The notes: generated by a model from the letters alone, not told the origin. DNA of 64,000 nucleotides from an uncultured Pseudomonadota bacterium (GCA_903908265.1 CAIVRI010000088.1:1-64000), one strand, 5' to 3'; shown: positions 46,879 through 56,877, counted from the stretch's first letter. Program-made: numbers and translations.

Positions 46879-47964
46879 TCATGGACCGAGGAACGGTTGC
46901 ACATTGCTGAGTGCGCGAGCGCGCGCATCCAGATCCATCCGATTGCACAACACAATGGATGCGACGTGACGGTCTGGAAACCAATCGATTGCAGCGCGAA
47001 AGCCCTGCGTCGTGCCAAAGTGCCAACGGCGCGTCAATCCAAAGGCAGGATCAAGAAACCAACCGAAGCCGTACGCGACCGGGCCACCAGGGTCAAGGTT
47101 GTCCTCGTCCGCTTGCGTCGGCCAGGTCGTTGCCGATCCATCAGCGAGCCGAACGGCTTGGAAAGCGAGTTCGCTATCGCCAGGCAATGCCGCACCGCGA
47201 TCAAGGGCCCGCAGCCACCGGGTCAGATCTGCAACGGTCGAATAAATACCGCCATCACCGCCGGTCGCTGAGGTGGCGCTCTGGTCCGATACGCGAAATA
47301 CACCTGCAGAGATCTGTTCATGACCAAACGCGCGCTGCGCGATGCGATCCTTGCCCGGCACGTGCAAGTGGGTCGAGTGCATCCCAAGCGGCGCAAATAT
47401 TCGTCGCTCCAGATAGTGGCCGAAGGATTCCCCGCTAACGGCTGCGACAAGCAATCCAAGCACCACATAGCCTGAATTGCTATAGGCCCAGCGCGCACCG
47501 GATGGAAACACCGGTGCCGAGGTGGCGGCCAGCAAGCGCAACACCGCCTGGTCATCTATCTGATGGGTCGGCGTATAGACAGGCCCACCACGCGCGGCTG
47601 CCGCGTCCATCAATACCTCGTAATCCGGCAGGCCCGCGGTATGCGTCAGGAGATGGCGCACCGTGATCGCGCCCATATACGCAGGCAGTCCTGGCAAGAG
47701 ATCCGCGAGGCGGCCATCCAACGAAAGGCGCCCGTCAGCGACCAGCGCAAGGACGGCCGCGGCAGTGAACTGTTTAGAAACCGAAGCCAAGCGAAATGCG
47801 GTGTCCGGCCCTAACCGTGCGGTGCCACCCAGGCGTCGTACACCCTGCGCGCCATCAAATACCACGGCACCATCACGCAGAACGCGTTCGACACAGCCTG
47901 GCGCGGGTACCGCCATCGCGCCTCCAGCCATCAGCGCAGCGACAACCACAGCGGCAGTGCGCAT
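46879..47964 (-). CDS. exported serine hydrolase (class C beta-lactamase-like)
   Basis: A 361-residue penicillin-binding-protein-like hydrolase. Signal peptide MRTAAVVVAALMAGGAMA; SxxK motif SVSK (Ser61/Lys64); YxN motif YSN (161-163); late HFG in place of KTG. This is the layout of family S12 esterases, D-amino-acid peptidases and beta-lactamase-related proteins, so antibiotic hydrolysis should not be assumed. The ATG at 47964 shares a base with the stop of the outer-membrane barrel gene (TGATG), so the two are translationally coupled. Confidence 0.88.
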   Translation of the reverse strand: MRTAAVVVAALMAGGAMAVPAPGCVERVLRDGAVVFDGAQGVRRLGGTARLGPDTAFRLASVSKQFTAAAVLALVADGRLSLDGRLADLLPGLPAYMGAITVRHLLTHTAGLPDYEVLMDAAAARGGPVYTPTHQIDDQAVLRLLAATSAPVFPSGARWAYSNSGYVVLGLLVAAVSGESFGHYLERRIFAPLGMHSTHLHVPGKDRIAQRAFGHEQISAGVFRVSDQSATSATGGDGGIYSTVADLTRWLRALDRGAALPGDSELAFQAVRLADGSATTWPTQADEDNLDPGGPVAYGFGWFLDPAFGLTRRWHFGTTQGFRAAIDWFPDRHVASIVLCNRMDLDARARALSNVQPFLGP

Positions 47965-49490
47965 CAAGGCGCGCCGGAAAATAGGGTTGTCCGGTAGCTT
48001 GCCGAAAGACCAATGACATGGGCGCTGAACGAGCCCTGTAGCGAACGCAAACGCCCGAGGGAGGCATGTACGCCCAGCCCACCCGGCCACTCATGACCGA
48101 AGCCGATATTCGCTTGCGCAACCGCACCGGAGGCCACCGCCACGCCACCGCCGCCGGCTGCGCCGACCAAAGCCTCCGCCTCGAAGTCGATGCCGGCCAG
48201 CAGACCCTGACGAAAGCCAACGCCAATCAACCCGGTCATGTACGCACCGCTCTGACCACGATAAGCCGCAAGACCTTGGCCCGTCAGATACCATTGTGGG
48301 CTGAGCGCATAGTCTGCCTGCAAGCCGAGAACGCCGATATCAGGTATCGGCCGGGTCGACCACGACGCGCTGGCCGCTTGATAACGCTGTTCCGTCACGC
48401 GGATCCGTACTGGGTGTGCTTGAAGATCTGTGGACGCATGCGCGGCAACGGTCACCGGATGTGCGGGCCCAAAACGGTGCTGCAAACCGAGCGTGAGCCC
48501 GTCCGCGGCAAAATGCCCCCCGGGAGCCTTCAGGCGTTCGACGCCCAACCACAGCGCGTCCGTATCATCAAAGCGCCACTCTGCGCCCAGATGCGCTGCC
48601 CACAAGGCGCCACCACCCGTATCGACGGCGCCGCCACCGCCCGCACCCACCGAGACACCGCCATCGAGGGCCCAGCGCTCAGTGAGCGGCAACCGCAGAC
48701 CCAGACCGCCAAGGATCTCCATATAGCCGTTGCTGTGACCGTGTGCCGCGCCTGCGGCCTCGACCGAGTAGTACCACGGTCCTGTCAGAGTGCCACGCCA
48801 CTGCGCGCCGACGACTCCAAAATCAGTCTGCGTCGCACCTCCATCGGTAAGGCTGCCCGGACGGACCCGATACGGTCGGACATACACGCCCAGTTCAGTC
48901 GCTGAGAAGCGGTCGGCCTCCGGCAACTCATAACGGCCGCTTGGGGCGCCAATCGGCCCCGACAGCCCCTGAAAACGCCGCTCGAGGCCGGCGTACCACT
49001 GCGAACCGGTAATCGTGCCGCCGTTTGGAAAATCAACATGGCTTACGCCCGCGCGCAATCGCCAGTCCCCTAGCGCCCAACCCAAGCCGAGGGACTCGCG
49101 TACCAGTAAGCCGCCGCCAGACAGGCCGTACCCGCCTCGCCCGCCCCCCGCACTTAGGGACAAACCGGCCTCGAACGAGAGACTCCGACCCAGCGGGTAC
49201 AGGAACTCGCCGCCCACCCCGAGGGTAATAAAGCCGCCGCGCCGTCCCTGCACGGCAGCAAAACTATCGGCACCCCAACGCCAGTAGGCACCCAACTGCC
49301 GACGTAAATGTAAACCCGCAATCCCTGCTGTTTCATCTGCAGGCAACTGCCAGCGCTCGCCATCAATGCCAACACTCCAGCGCGTTTCAGTAGCGGTCAC
49401 CGCAACCGCCCCAGCAGTCGGCAGCGACAACAGCAAAACAGTCGCCAAACAAAGCATTAAGCACCGGTTCCGTCCGATCATAACGCGCAC
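47964..49490 (-). CDS. outer-membrane beta-barrel protein with three internal repeats
   Basis: A 508-residue protein with a signal peptide (CLATVLLLSLPTAGAVA) and alternating beta-strand pattern throughout, rich in Gly, Trp and Tyr; not recognised at family level. It consists of three related units, about 39-172, 198-340 and 349-501. Each has an entry strand like GVLGLQADYALSPQWYLTG, a Gly-rich turn (SAGGGRGG; GAGGGGAVD; GAAGGGGV) and a closing strand (YAGLERRF; LGLQHRF; IGLSASYR). The first two units contain proline-rich connectors. It is co-transcribed with the serine hydrolase, which it overlaps by one base. It may be a barrel or a set of surface beta domains. Confidence 0.7.
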   Translation of the reverse strand: MRVMIGRNRCLMLCLATVLLLSLPTAGAVAVTATETRWSVGIDGERWQLPADETAGIAGLHLRRQLGAYWRWGADSFAAVQGRRGGFITLGVGGEFLYPLGRSLSFEAGLSLSAGGGRGGYGLSGGGLLVRESLGLGWALGDWRLRAGVSHVDFPNGGTITGSQWYAGLERRFQGLSGPIGAPSGRYELPEADRFSATELGVYVRPYRVRPGSLTDGGATQTDFGVVGAQWRGTLTGPWYYSVEAAGAAHGHSNGYMEILGGLGLRLPLTERWALDGGVSVGAGGGGAVDTGGGALWAAHLGAEWRFDDTDALWLGVERLKAPGGHFAADGLTLGLQHRFGPAHPVTVAAHASTDLQAHPVRIRVTEQRYQAASASWSTRPIPDIGVLGLQADYALSPQWYLTGQGLAAYRGQSGAYMTGLIGVGFRQGLLAGIDFEAEALVGAAGGGGVAVASGAVAQANIGFGHEWPGGLGVHASLGRLRSLQGSFSAHVIGLSASYRTTLFSGAP

Positions 49491-49500
49491 CTAATCCTCG

Positions 49501-50790
49501 TTATTCATGCCGGTAAATCCGCCCTTCTTTCATGACAAATCGCACGTCCTCCAGGCGCCGCACATCCTCTAACGGATTGCCAAGTACCGCAATAATATCT
49601 GCAGACTTACCAACCGTGATCGACCCGAACAATTCCGCGTGCCCAATCAGATCGGCCGCATTCACTGTCGCAGACTGAATCGCCTGCATCGGCGTCATGC
49701 CATAGCGCACCATAAAAGCGAACTGGCGCGCGTTGATACCGTGCGGACAAACGCCCGCATCGGTTCCAAACGTCATCTTTACACCCGCCTTGACCGCCTT
49801 GCGAAAAGCCTGCCGCTGCAGTTCACCCAACTCTGCATCATGTTGCAAGAAATCTGCCGGCTCATCGCTGTTGCTCTGAATGCACTCTTCGTCATAGATA
49901 TCCATATCGAAATAGGTGCCTTTCGCCTTGGCTAGCGCGATGCTTTCGTCGTCGATATATTCGGCGTGCTCGACCGAAGCAACGCCGGCGCGAATAGCAT
50001 TTTTGATCCCCTCTAGGGCGTGCGCATGCGCCGCCACTTTGAGACCGAAACTCGCCGCTTCCTGTACTGCCGCTGACAGCTCCTCCGGCGTGAACTCGAT
50101 GCTCTTGGGGTTACTACCATGCGTCAGCACGGCACCGGTCGATAGCAGTTTAATGTGATCGGCGCCCTGATGGACGAGATCGCGCACCTTCGCACGCACC
50201 TCCCACGGACCGTTCGCCTCGCCGTAATGCAGCGAGGCTGGCATGGGAATGTCATTGGCAAGTCCCGTCATCGCTCCAGCACCACCCGTGATGGTCAGAT
50301 AGGCGCCTGCCACATACATGCGCGGACCCTCAACGTAACCCTTCGCGATCGCATCACGCAGCGCGATGTCATTGAGCGCGCGGTAGGAACCCACATCACG
50401 CACCGTGGTAAAACCGGCCTGCAGGGTCGCTTTGGCATTCGGGATGGCCGAATACGCAATTTCGACGGCCGAGTAGCGCAAGGTTTCATAAGGATCTGGC
50501 AGATTTGGCATGTCTGCCAAGTGCGTATGGCAGTCGATTAGGCCAGGCACGAGTGTTGAATCCCCGAGTTCAACCAGCGTCGCGCCGGCCGGCACAATGG
50601 AGCGGTCGCCGACCGCCATAATGCGGCCGGCACGCACGACCACCCAGGCATCTTGGACGAGTCGCGCGCCCACCACATCCACGAGGCGCGCCGCATGTAA
50701 CGCAGTCACAGCCGGATCAGGCAGCGTGGCCGCGTGCGCAGACACGAAGAAAAAAATGCTGCACGCTGCGATACAGATCGGTCGAGTCAT
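49501..50790 (-). CDS. exported amidohydrolase (prolidase/imidazolonepropionase-like)
   Basis: A 429-residue paralogue of the amidohydrolase at 1803-3119. Signal peptide MTRPICIAACSIFFFVSAHA; metal motifs LIDCHTHLAD, HIKLLSTG (bridging Lys), AAHAHALEG, VEHAEYID and FGTDAGVCPHG. The end of each paralogue reads GMTPxQAxxSATV...AADLIG or similar. Expected to hydrolyse dipeptides or cyclic amides in the periplasm. GGGG lies 7 bases before the ATG at 50790; the frame opens 4 codons earlier. It lies 10 bases upstream of the barrel gene, so three genes may form one unit. Confidence 0.88.
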   Translation of the reverse strand: MTRPICIAACSIFFFVSAHAATLPDPAVTALHAARLVDVVGARLVQDAWVVVRAGRIMAVGDRSIVPAGATLVELGDSTLVPGLIDCHTHLADMPNLPDPYETLRYSAVEIAYSAIPNAKATLQAGFTTVRDVGSYRALNDIALRDAIAKGYVEGPRMYVAGAYLTITGGAGAMTGLANDIPMPASLHYGEANGPWEVRAKVRDLVHQGADHIKLLSTGAVLTHGSNPKSIEFTPEELSAAVQEAASFGLKVAAHAHALEGIKNAIRAGVASVEHAEYIDDESIALAKAKGTYFDMDIYDEECIQSNSDEPADFLQHDAELGELQRQAFRKAVKAGVKMTFGTDAGVCPHGINARQFAFMVRYGMTPMQAIQSATVNAADLIGHAELFGSITVGKSADIIAVLGNPLEDVRRLEDVRFVMKEGRIYRHE

Positions 50791-50954
50791 CGCATACCCC
50801 ATTTTTTCTGTCTTTGTTTTCTTAAGAGCACATCAACGCATCGCACTGCGAATTGGATGCACGTTCCGCGCACATCCGTAAGCCGCGCAACCGCCACGCC
50901 ATCGACTGAGCGCAGCGTCCACTTCGGCACCGCTGCGCCCGGCCAAGCCTCCGA

Positions 50955-51929
50955 TCAGCCGCCGCGACCAAAACGACTGTCAGCGACCAAGCAGAGAATC
51001 TCATACATCATGCTGGCACCAACGAGAGCGGTATTGCCGGAAGGATCGTAAGGAGGAGACACCTCCACTACGTCACCGCCAATGTAGTGCAATCCGCGCA
51101 GACCATACATCAAGCGCTGCGCCTCGATCGTGGTGATGCCACCGACCTCTGGCGTGCCTGTTCCCGGCGTGTAGACCGGATCCAAACCGTCGACATCGAA
51201 GGTAAAATAGACAGGCCCCGTGCCAACCACACGCCGCACCTCAGCGATCACCGCATCGACACCGATACGCGAAAACTCTTCCATGAAGACGACACGCATG
51301 CCGCTCTTCTCGGAATACTCGATGCCGTCCATAAAGTTCTGACCGCCACGAATACCGATCTGAATCGTCCGCTTCGGATCAATCAGTCCGTCTTCTACCG
51401 CGAGCCGGAATGGCGCCGCGTGCGTGAACTTGGAGCCAAATACTTCACCCCACGTGTCCGTGTGCGCATCGATATGAATGAGGCCCACAGGCCCATCCTG
51501 CACAATGCCTTTCAGAATTGGGTAGGTCACAAAGTGATCGCCGCCGGCAGAAACCGGAATCACGCCGGCCGCATGCACTTTGCGATAAAACGCAGTGATG
51601 TCCTCTATTTGCGAGGGCAAGTCGTAACGACTGGAGAAACGGACGTCCCCCAAATCGCCAATCCGGCACAGCTCATAGGGATTCAGACGCATACCGATAT
51701 TGAAGGCGCGCATAAAACTCGACTGATTGCGAATCTCGCGCGGACCATGTCGAGCCCCTGGACGGTTGGTCACGCCCAGATCAGTTGGCACCCCGATCAG
51801 TCCAATATCCACGTCTGCCAAAGAACCCACCAACGGCGCCCGCATAAAGGTCGCAATGTCCGTATAACGCGGCTCGCGCATGGGCTGGTATTCGACCCCA
51901 TCAACGGGGCCACGCTTCTCATAAGTCAT
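50955..51929 (-). CDS. agmatinase-family ureohydrolase
   Basis: A 324-residue manganese ureohydrolase (arginase/SpeB superfamily). Metal motifs are GGDHF, HIDAHTDTW (the DAHxD cluster) and FDVDGLDPVYTPGTGTPE. The N-terminal region (GVPTDLGVTNRPGARHGPRE) resembles guanidinobutyrase- and agmatinase-type enzymes. It releases urea from a guanidino compound. It starts 4 bases after the stop of a Na+/solute symporter gene, which suggests uptake and hydrolysis of the same substrate. Which guanidino compound is used cannot be read from sequence. Confidence 0.9.
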   Translation of the reverse strand: MTYEKRGPVDGVEYQPMREPRYTDIATFMRAPLVGSLADVDIGLIGVPTDLGVTNRPGARHGPREIRNQSSFMRAFNIGMRLNPYELCRIGDLGDVRFSSRYDLPSQIEDITAFYRKVHAAGVIPVSAGGDHFVTYPILKGIVQDGPVGLIHIDAHTDTWGEVFGSKFTHAAPFRLAVEDGLIDPKRTIQIGIRGGQNFMDGIEYSEKSGMRVVFMEEFSRIGVDAVIAEVRRVVGTGPVYFTFDVDGLDPVYTPGTGTPEVGGITTIEAQRLMYGLRGLHYIGGDVVEVSPPYDPSGNTALVGASMMYEILCLVADSRFGRGG

Positions 51930-51933
51930 AGGA

Positions 51934-53325
51934 TCAGGCTTCCATAACGGCGTGATGAATCGACTCACGCGGACCAAACACGCTTAAAAGAACGAACACG
52001 ATCAAACTGGTTGCGGAACCGATATAGATGGGCCAGTCCGAATCTATACCCTCCACAACCAGCAAACCGACGACCACGACCGCGCTCACCGCGATCGATA
52101 CCATCGCGGCCAATTCGGTCCCTCGTCGCCACAACATGGCGCCAATGACCGGCACAAACAAGGAACCGACCAGGAAGTCATAGGCGATCGTAATCGCGGC
52201 AATCACATCCTTGGTCTGGGTTGCCACGATCGTCATCAGCACACCACACAGCATGGTGAGCACCCGACTCTGGAATACAGAACCACGTCCACTCTGGGCG
52301 CGCAACGGCAACATGACGTCCTCGAGCAGCACGGTCGAGGTGGCCAAGAGACAAGCTGAGGCGGTCGACATCATGGCGGCCAAAGCTGCCGCAAGCACGA
52401 GGCCACGTAGACCGACCGGCAGCACGGCATTGACCGCATACGCAAAGGCGGAATCAGGATCTGCCAAGGGGGGCAGGAAGACGTGGGCCGCTGCGCCAAT
52501 CAGTCCGCCGGCTGCCGCATACACGAAGCAATAAACGCCCACCAAGATACCGCCGGTGCGGGCGACTTTAAGATTCTTGGCAGTAAAGACGCGCTGCCAG
52601 ACGTCCTGCCCGATGATGATGCCGAAGAAATACAGGATAAAGAACGAAAAAATCTTTGCCTTACCGATGTGGCCAAAATCAAGAAAGCCCGTCGGCAACC
52701 GCGCCGCCATGCCGGCAAAGCCACCGGCGTGCAGAATGGAGGCCGGTAGCAGCACGAATAAGATCCCTATGGTCTTGATCACAAATTGCACGATGTCGGT
52801 AATGGTCAGCGACCACATTCCACCCATCACCGAGTAGGCCACCATGACCACGCTCGAGAGCAAGATTGCCTGGGTACGCGGAATTCCGACAATGACTTCC
52901 ATCACGGCGCCGACCGCAATCGTCGCGGTCACCGCGACCATGAAATCGTAGGCAGCCATCACCAGGCCACCCGCAATGCGGACCCGCTTAGAGAACCGCC
53001 GGCCGAGCAACTCCGGCACGGTCACCAGATTCATATTCAGAATTTTGGGGACGAAGAACACGCTCAAAACCAGAATACCGAGCCCATACATGAAGACGAG
53101 CCACATGCCTGAGAGGCCGTACTGGTAGCCGAGTTTCACGCCGCCTACCGTAGAGGCACCCCCGAGCACAATCGCCGCCAGAGTCCCGGCGTAGAGCAGC
53201 AGGCCGACGCTGCGGCCGGCCACCAAGAACTCCTCTTGGCTGGTGATTTTTCGCTTGGCCCAAAAGCCGGTCAGCAGGATGCCGAGCATGTAGACCGCCA
53301 TCACACAGAAATCGATCGTAACCAT
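51934..53325 (-). CDS. sodium:solute symporter (SSS family)
   Basis: A 463-residue transporter with about 12-13 membrane segments of the SSS family. GGASTVGGVKLGYQYGLSGMW, the Na+-binding TM1 neighbourhood, and VAYSVMGGMWSLTITDIVQF (SSS signature) are visible. Coupled to the ureohydrolase gene, it probably imports a guanidino or related amine compound. It starts the unit; the 163 bases upstream separate it from the divergent acyltransferase gene and hold no motif I can name. Confidence 0.9.
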   Translation of the reverse strand: MVTIDFCVMAVYMLGILLTGFWAKRKITSQEEFLVAGRSVGLLLYAGTLAAIVLGGASTVGGVKLGYQYGLSGMWLVFMYGLGILVLSVFFVPKILNMNLVTVPELLGRRFSKRVRIAGGLVMAAYDFMVAVTATIAVGAVMEVIVGIPRTQAILLSSVVMVAYSVMGGMWSLTITDIVQFVIKTIGILFVLLPASILHAGGFAGMAARLPTGFLDFGHIGKAKIFSFFILYFFGIIIGQDVWQRVFTAKNLKVARTGGILVGVYCFVYAAAGGLIGAAAHVFLPPLADPDSAFAYAVNAVLPVGLRGLVLAAALAAMMSTASACLLATSTVLLEDVMLPLRAQSGRGSVFQSRVLTMLCGVLMTIVATQTKDVIAAITIAYDFLVGSLFVPVIGAMLWRRGTELAAMVSIAVSAVVVVGLLVVEGIDSDWPIYIGSATSLIVFVLLSVFGPRESIHHAVMEA

Positions 53326-53488
53326 CGAAACTCCACCTGTCGTCAGCCGGGCGTCGACACTATCCCGATCAGCGACGGACTACCACCCCCCGCAAACCCT
53401 TGGATCGGATGCGGGAGCGTGAGGCCTCGTCACGAAGTCGTAGCATCTCCGTGGCCTAATTGTCGTATTTGGCGCCCAGCGAGTGTAT

Positions 53489-54547
53489 ATGAGCGAGCCA
53501 CAGCAACCGACGCCGACCCCGCCCTATACGATGTCCGACCCGACCGTACCGGCGGCGCAACAGTGGCTGATCCGCGCCCTAGAGCGCGTCAGCGGCCAGC
53601 ATCACCTGCAGAAACTCTATGAAGCCTACCGCACGAGCGGGAAGGATTCGCAGAGTTTCTGGGACGACTGCATGGCTTTTATGGGCGTCAATTTGGATCT
53701 CGATGACAGCATTCTGTCGCAAATTCCGAAAACGGGCCCCCTGCTAGTCGTCGCCAACCACCCCTACGGGATTATCGACGGGCTGATCGCCTGCTGGCTC
53801 ATCAGCCAAGTCCGCTCAGACTTCAAAATATTACTGAACGAAGGTCGTTTTGTCCCGGAACTTGCAGCCGTAGCGATTCGACTGGACACCTCCGGCTCCC
53901 GCGAGGCCCAACGGGCGAATGCGAGCAGCCGCCTCCAAGCCCGTCGCCTACTAGACGACGGCGGCGTTTTGATCATGTTCCCAGCGGGTGGAATTTCCAC
54001 GTCACCGGACGCGTTTGGGGCGAGCCCGGCGGTCGACGCAACCTGGCACCCTTTCGCCGCGCAGTTAGCCGAACGGACAAATGCGCAGGTACTGCCCATG
54101 TGGTTTGAAGGACAGAATAGCCGCCTTTTCCAATTGGTCAGCCACTGGAGCCTCACGCTGCGCTGGGGCCTCCTGATCGGGGAGAACGTACGTCGCACGC
54201 GCCGCCCCATCCGTGTCGTACTAGGCGCCCCGATCACGACCGCGGAACTGCCCAACAACATCGACCGCACAGCGCTGGCGAAAGAACTCTGCCGGCGCAC
54301 CTACGCCTTGGGAGGCTGGCCCGACTCTTTCTTGGATGTCCAGGGGTCCTGGCCGGCACCGCTGCTGGCGAAGGCAGACCGACCCAAACCGCTCCAAGTA
54401 CTGACACAAAGTGCATCGATCCTACTGCGGCACCGGCACCGTCCCGCGTCACGCCGCTCGTTGCCAGCCCGTACCCGTCTCGCCGGCATACCAGCCAGGA
54501 ACCAAACCGTCGGGTCAGCCGGCAAGACTTCAGTTGCTCCCCGATAA
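53489..54547 (+). CDS. lysophospholipid acyltransferase family protein
   Basis: A 352-residue PlsC-like acyltransferase. The HxxxxD motif is in ANHPYGIIDG, and the second block is IMFPAGGIST. It would transfer an acyl chain to a lysolipid or ornithine-type lipid at the inner membrane. There is no clear transmembrane helix. The C-terminal tail (about 270-352) is basic and Ala/Arg rich, beyond the usual domain. Start at the ATG at 53489; GTG at 53483 is possible. Confidence 0.85.
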   Translation: MSEPQQPTPTPPYTMSDPTVPAAQQWLIRALERVSGQHHLQKLYEAYRTSGKDSQSFWDDCMAFMGVNLDLDDSILSQIPKTGPLLVVANHPYGIIDGLIACWLISQVRSDFKILLNEGRFVPELAAVAIRLDTSGSREAQRANASSRLQARRLLDDGGVLIMFPAGGISTSPDAFGASPAVDATWHPFAAQLAERTNAQVLPMWFEGQNSRLFQLVSHWSLTLRWGLLIGENVRRTRRPIRVVLGAPITTAELPNNIDRTALAKELCRRTYALGGWPDSFLDVQGSWPAPLLAKADRPKPLQVLTQSASILLRHRHRPASRRSLPARTRLAGIPARNQTVGSAGKTSVAPR

Positions 54548-54589
54548 GGCGCCCGGTAGCCTCGTCAACTCATCTGCCGAGGTCCTCTC

Positions 54590-55558
54590 ATGCTTCGATT
54601 CATTGCACGCGGCGCGCTGCTGTCGCTGCTGACCGTCACACCCTCCCTCGCCGCTGCGTCTGTAGAAACCTTTCAGGTCACCCCACGGGATCCGAGTGTG
54701 GTCCGAATCGTCGCCTATGGCGACCAACGGTTTACTGATACGTCCGAGAAAGACGCATCGCGGCCGCTCGCCCGCCAAGCACTAGTGCAGCGCATCGCTG
54801 AAGAACCGTCCGATGCCATTCTCATGACCGGCGACGTGCCCTGGCACGGCGGCACCAGCAACGACTACACCGTCTTCCAGCAAGAGACGTCCATCTGGAC
54901 TGAACGACATCTGCACGTATTCCCCACCCTTGGTAACCATGAATTCGCCGGTTGCAGTGAAGCGGAATGCCTGGCGCATTGGTGGCAGGCAAATCCGCGC
55001 TTCGCCGGATTACGTTGGTACGCGGTGGATATCGGCAGCCAAGTGCGCGCAATCGCGCTAGACACCATGCTGCCATTCACCTTCGGCAGCCCTCAACGAA
55101 TATGGCTCGAGGCGCAAATCAACTCCCTGCCCACGAGCACGCACTTTGTGGTGCTCTACCTGCACCACCCACCCGTCGCAGCCCACGAACTAGACCCCCT
55201 ACGTCACAACGTTCGACCAAGCGAAGTCATCCTCGCCGACTATCTGACCGAGCGTGCCAAAACATTGCACGCACGGATCATCGTCGTGGCCGGGCATATC
55301 CATAACTACGAACACCACGAGCGGGACGGTGTGGTCTATTTAGTGTCGGGCGGCGGCGGTGCGAAGCCCTACCCAGTCAGTCGCGCGGGCGACCTCTACC
55401 AGGGCACTGCGGAACCTAACTTTCACTTTTTGACTTTAAACGTAGCCGGCGAGCACATGCATATCGAGATGCATCGACTCGAGGACCACGACGGGCCCCA
55501 CCCGCACCAATTTGCGGTGCGGGATGCCTTTGACGTCCTGGCACCAACAAAGCACTAA
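54590..55558 (+). CDS. exported calcineurin-like metallophosphoesterase
   Basis: A 322-residue phosphoesterase with a signal peptide (LLSLLTVTPSLAAASV). Metal motifs of the purple-acid-phosphatase/calcineurin family are VAYGDQR, MTGDVPWHGG, GNHEF, LYLHHPP and GHIHNYEHH. It should hydrolyse phosphomonoesters or diesters in the periplasm. It lies 42 bases after the acyltransferase gene on the same strand and 86 bases before the lipase gene; the three may be co-transcribed. Confidence 0.9.
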   Translation: MLRFIARGALLSLLTVTPSLAAASVETFQVTPRDPSVVRIVAYGDQRFTDTSEKDASRPLARQALVQRIAEEPSDAILMTGDVPWHGGTSNDYTVFQQETSIWTERHLHVFPTLGNHEFAGCSEAECLAHWWQANPRFAGLRWYAVDIGSQVRAIALDTMLPFTFGSPQRIWLEAQINSLPTSTHFVVLYLHHPPVAAHELDPLRHNVRPSEVILADYLTERAKTLHARIIVVAGHIHNYEHHERDGVVYLVSGGGGAKPYPVSRAGDLYQGTAEPNFHFLTLNVAGEHMHIEMHRLEDHDGPHPHQFAVRDAFDVLAPTKH

Positions 55559-55644
55559 AAGCCCGTCACCGGGGAGCTGGCGATGGCTGGACGCTACGCA
55601 TCCCCGAAGGCTACTCTTGACCCACATCCCCACCGGAGTGTGTC

Positions 55645-56877
55645 ATGACTCGAACCCTCAGCGCCTGGACGGCGATCCTGGCGCTCGTCGTGGCCACGCC
55701 GGACGTTCGCGCTGATGAATGGCCAATGCCGCACTCTCTGGCGGAAGCCATTCAAATGGAAAAGGCGACGGCGCTGCCGCTGACTCCGTTCTACAACCCA
55801 CCGTCGATGCAAGGCACCCAACCGGGCGACCTGTTACACAAAGCCGTCTTCAGCCGCTACAAACTGCCAAAGGGCGTCCGCGCCGTACGGATTCTCTATC
55901 ACTCACGCGACGCCCACGGGAAGGACGTGGCGACCTCCGGCGTCGTGCTGATCCCCGCAGGCAAACGACCGGCCAAGGGTTGGCCGGTAATTGCATGGGC
56001 CCACGGCACAACGGGTGTTGCGCGGGTTTGCGCACCGAGCCTAGATAAGAATCTCTCGTATGGCGAAGAAGGCCTGTTCCCGATGGTACGCGCGGGCTTC
56101 GCCGTCATCGCCACGGACTATCACGGTCTCGGCACACCCGGACCACACCAGTACTTAAACAAAGTTGCGCAAGCCAATGACGTCATCTATTCCGTGCCGG
56201 CGGCACACCAAGCAGTGGCGGGCCTAGATGCCCGCTGGGTAGCCGTCGGCCATTCGCAGGGTGGTTTCGCGGTATGGGGGGTTGACGAACTCGAGGCCGA
56301 CCGCGGCGACAAAACCTTTCTCGGCGCTATTGCCGTTGCCGCCGGCGGAAACCCCGGCGACTGGTTGGCAGCCATCTCGACTGCCGGACCGGAGGCAGCG
56401 ATGTACTTACCGTACGTCGCCTTCGCGCTGCATGCCGTGTCCCCGACGTTTACACCGGAGACTCTGTTGAGTGGAACCGCCCTCAAACTCTACCCGACGG
56501 TCACCACACAAGGTTGTTTTAACTATGCCTACGGCGCCACAGTGGATAACAAATCCGCCGAATCCTCAGTCCGCTCGAGCGGCTGGCAGAACGATCCGGC
56601 CGTCGTTGCGTTCACAACGGCGAATGCGCTGGGACAGGCGCACATCGCGCAACCACTGCTGCTGATCGCCGGCGATGCAGACCAAACGGTCCCCTACCCC
56701 GTGGTCGTGGCGTCCGTGAAGACCGCCTGCCAAGCGAAACTACCGATCCATTTCAGCACCTACAAGGGTCTGGATCACGACCCCACCATGGATCAAAGCA
56801 CGCCGGAGCAACTGGCGTGGGTACGCGCGCGGTATGCCGGGGAACCCGCGACGAGCAACTGCCCGAAGGACCCCTGA
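55645..56877 (+). CDS. exported alpha/beta-hydrolase, secretory-lipase-like
   Basis: A 410-residue alpha/beta hydrolase with signal peptide (LSAWTAILALVVATPDVRA). Nucleophile elbow GHSQGGFAVWG, oxyanion WAHGTTGVARVCAPS, catalytic Asp in IAGDADQTVPYP and His in GLDHD. The pattern matches the secretory lipase family (PF03583-like) known in fungi and some bacteria. It would hydrolyse triglycerides or other esters outside the cytoplasm. It is the last of three same-strand genes. Confidence 0.87.
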   Translation: MTRTLSAWTAILALVVATPDVRADEWPMPHSLAEAIQMEKATALPLTPFYNPPSMQGTQPGDLLHKAVFSRYKLPKGVRAVRILYHSRDAHGKDVATSGVVLIPAGKRPAKGWPVIAWAHGTTGVARVCAPSLDKNLSYGEEGLFPMVRAGFAVIATDYHGLGTPGPHQYLNKVAQANDVIYSVPAAHQAVAGLDARWVAVGHSQGGFAVWGVDELEADRGDKTFLGAIAVAAGGNPGDWLAAISTAGPEAAMYLPYVAFALHAVSPTFTPETLLSGTALKLYPTVTTQGCFNYAYGATVDNKSAESSVRSSGWQNDPAVVAFTTANALGQAHIAQPLLLIAGDADQTVPYPVVVASVKTACQAKLPIHFSTYKGLDHDPTMDQSTPEQLAWVRARYAGEPATSNCPKDP

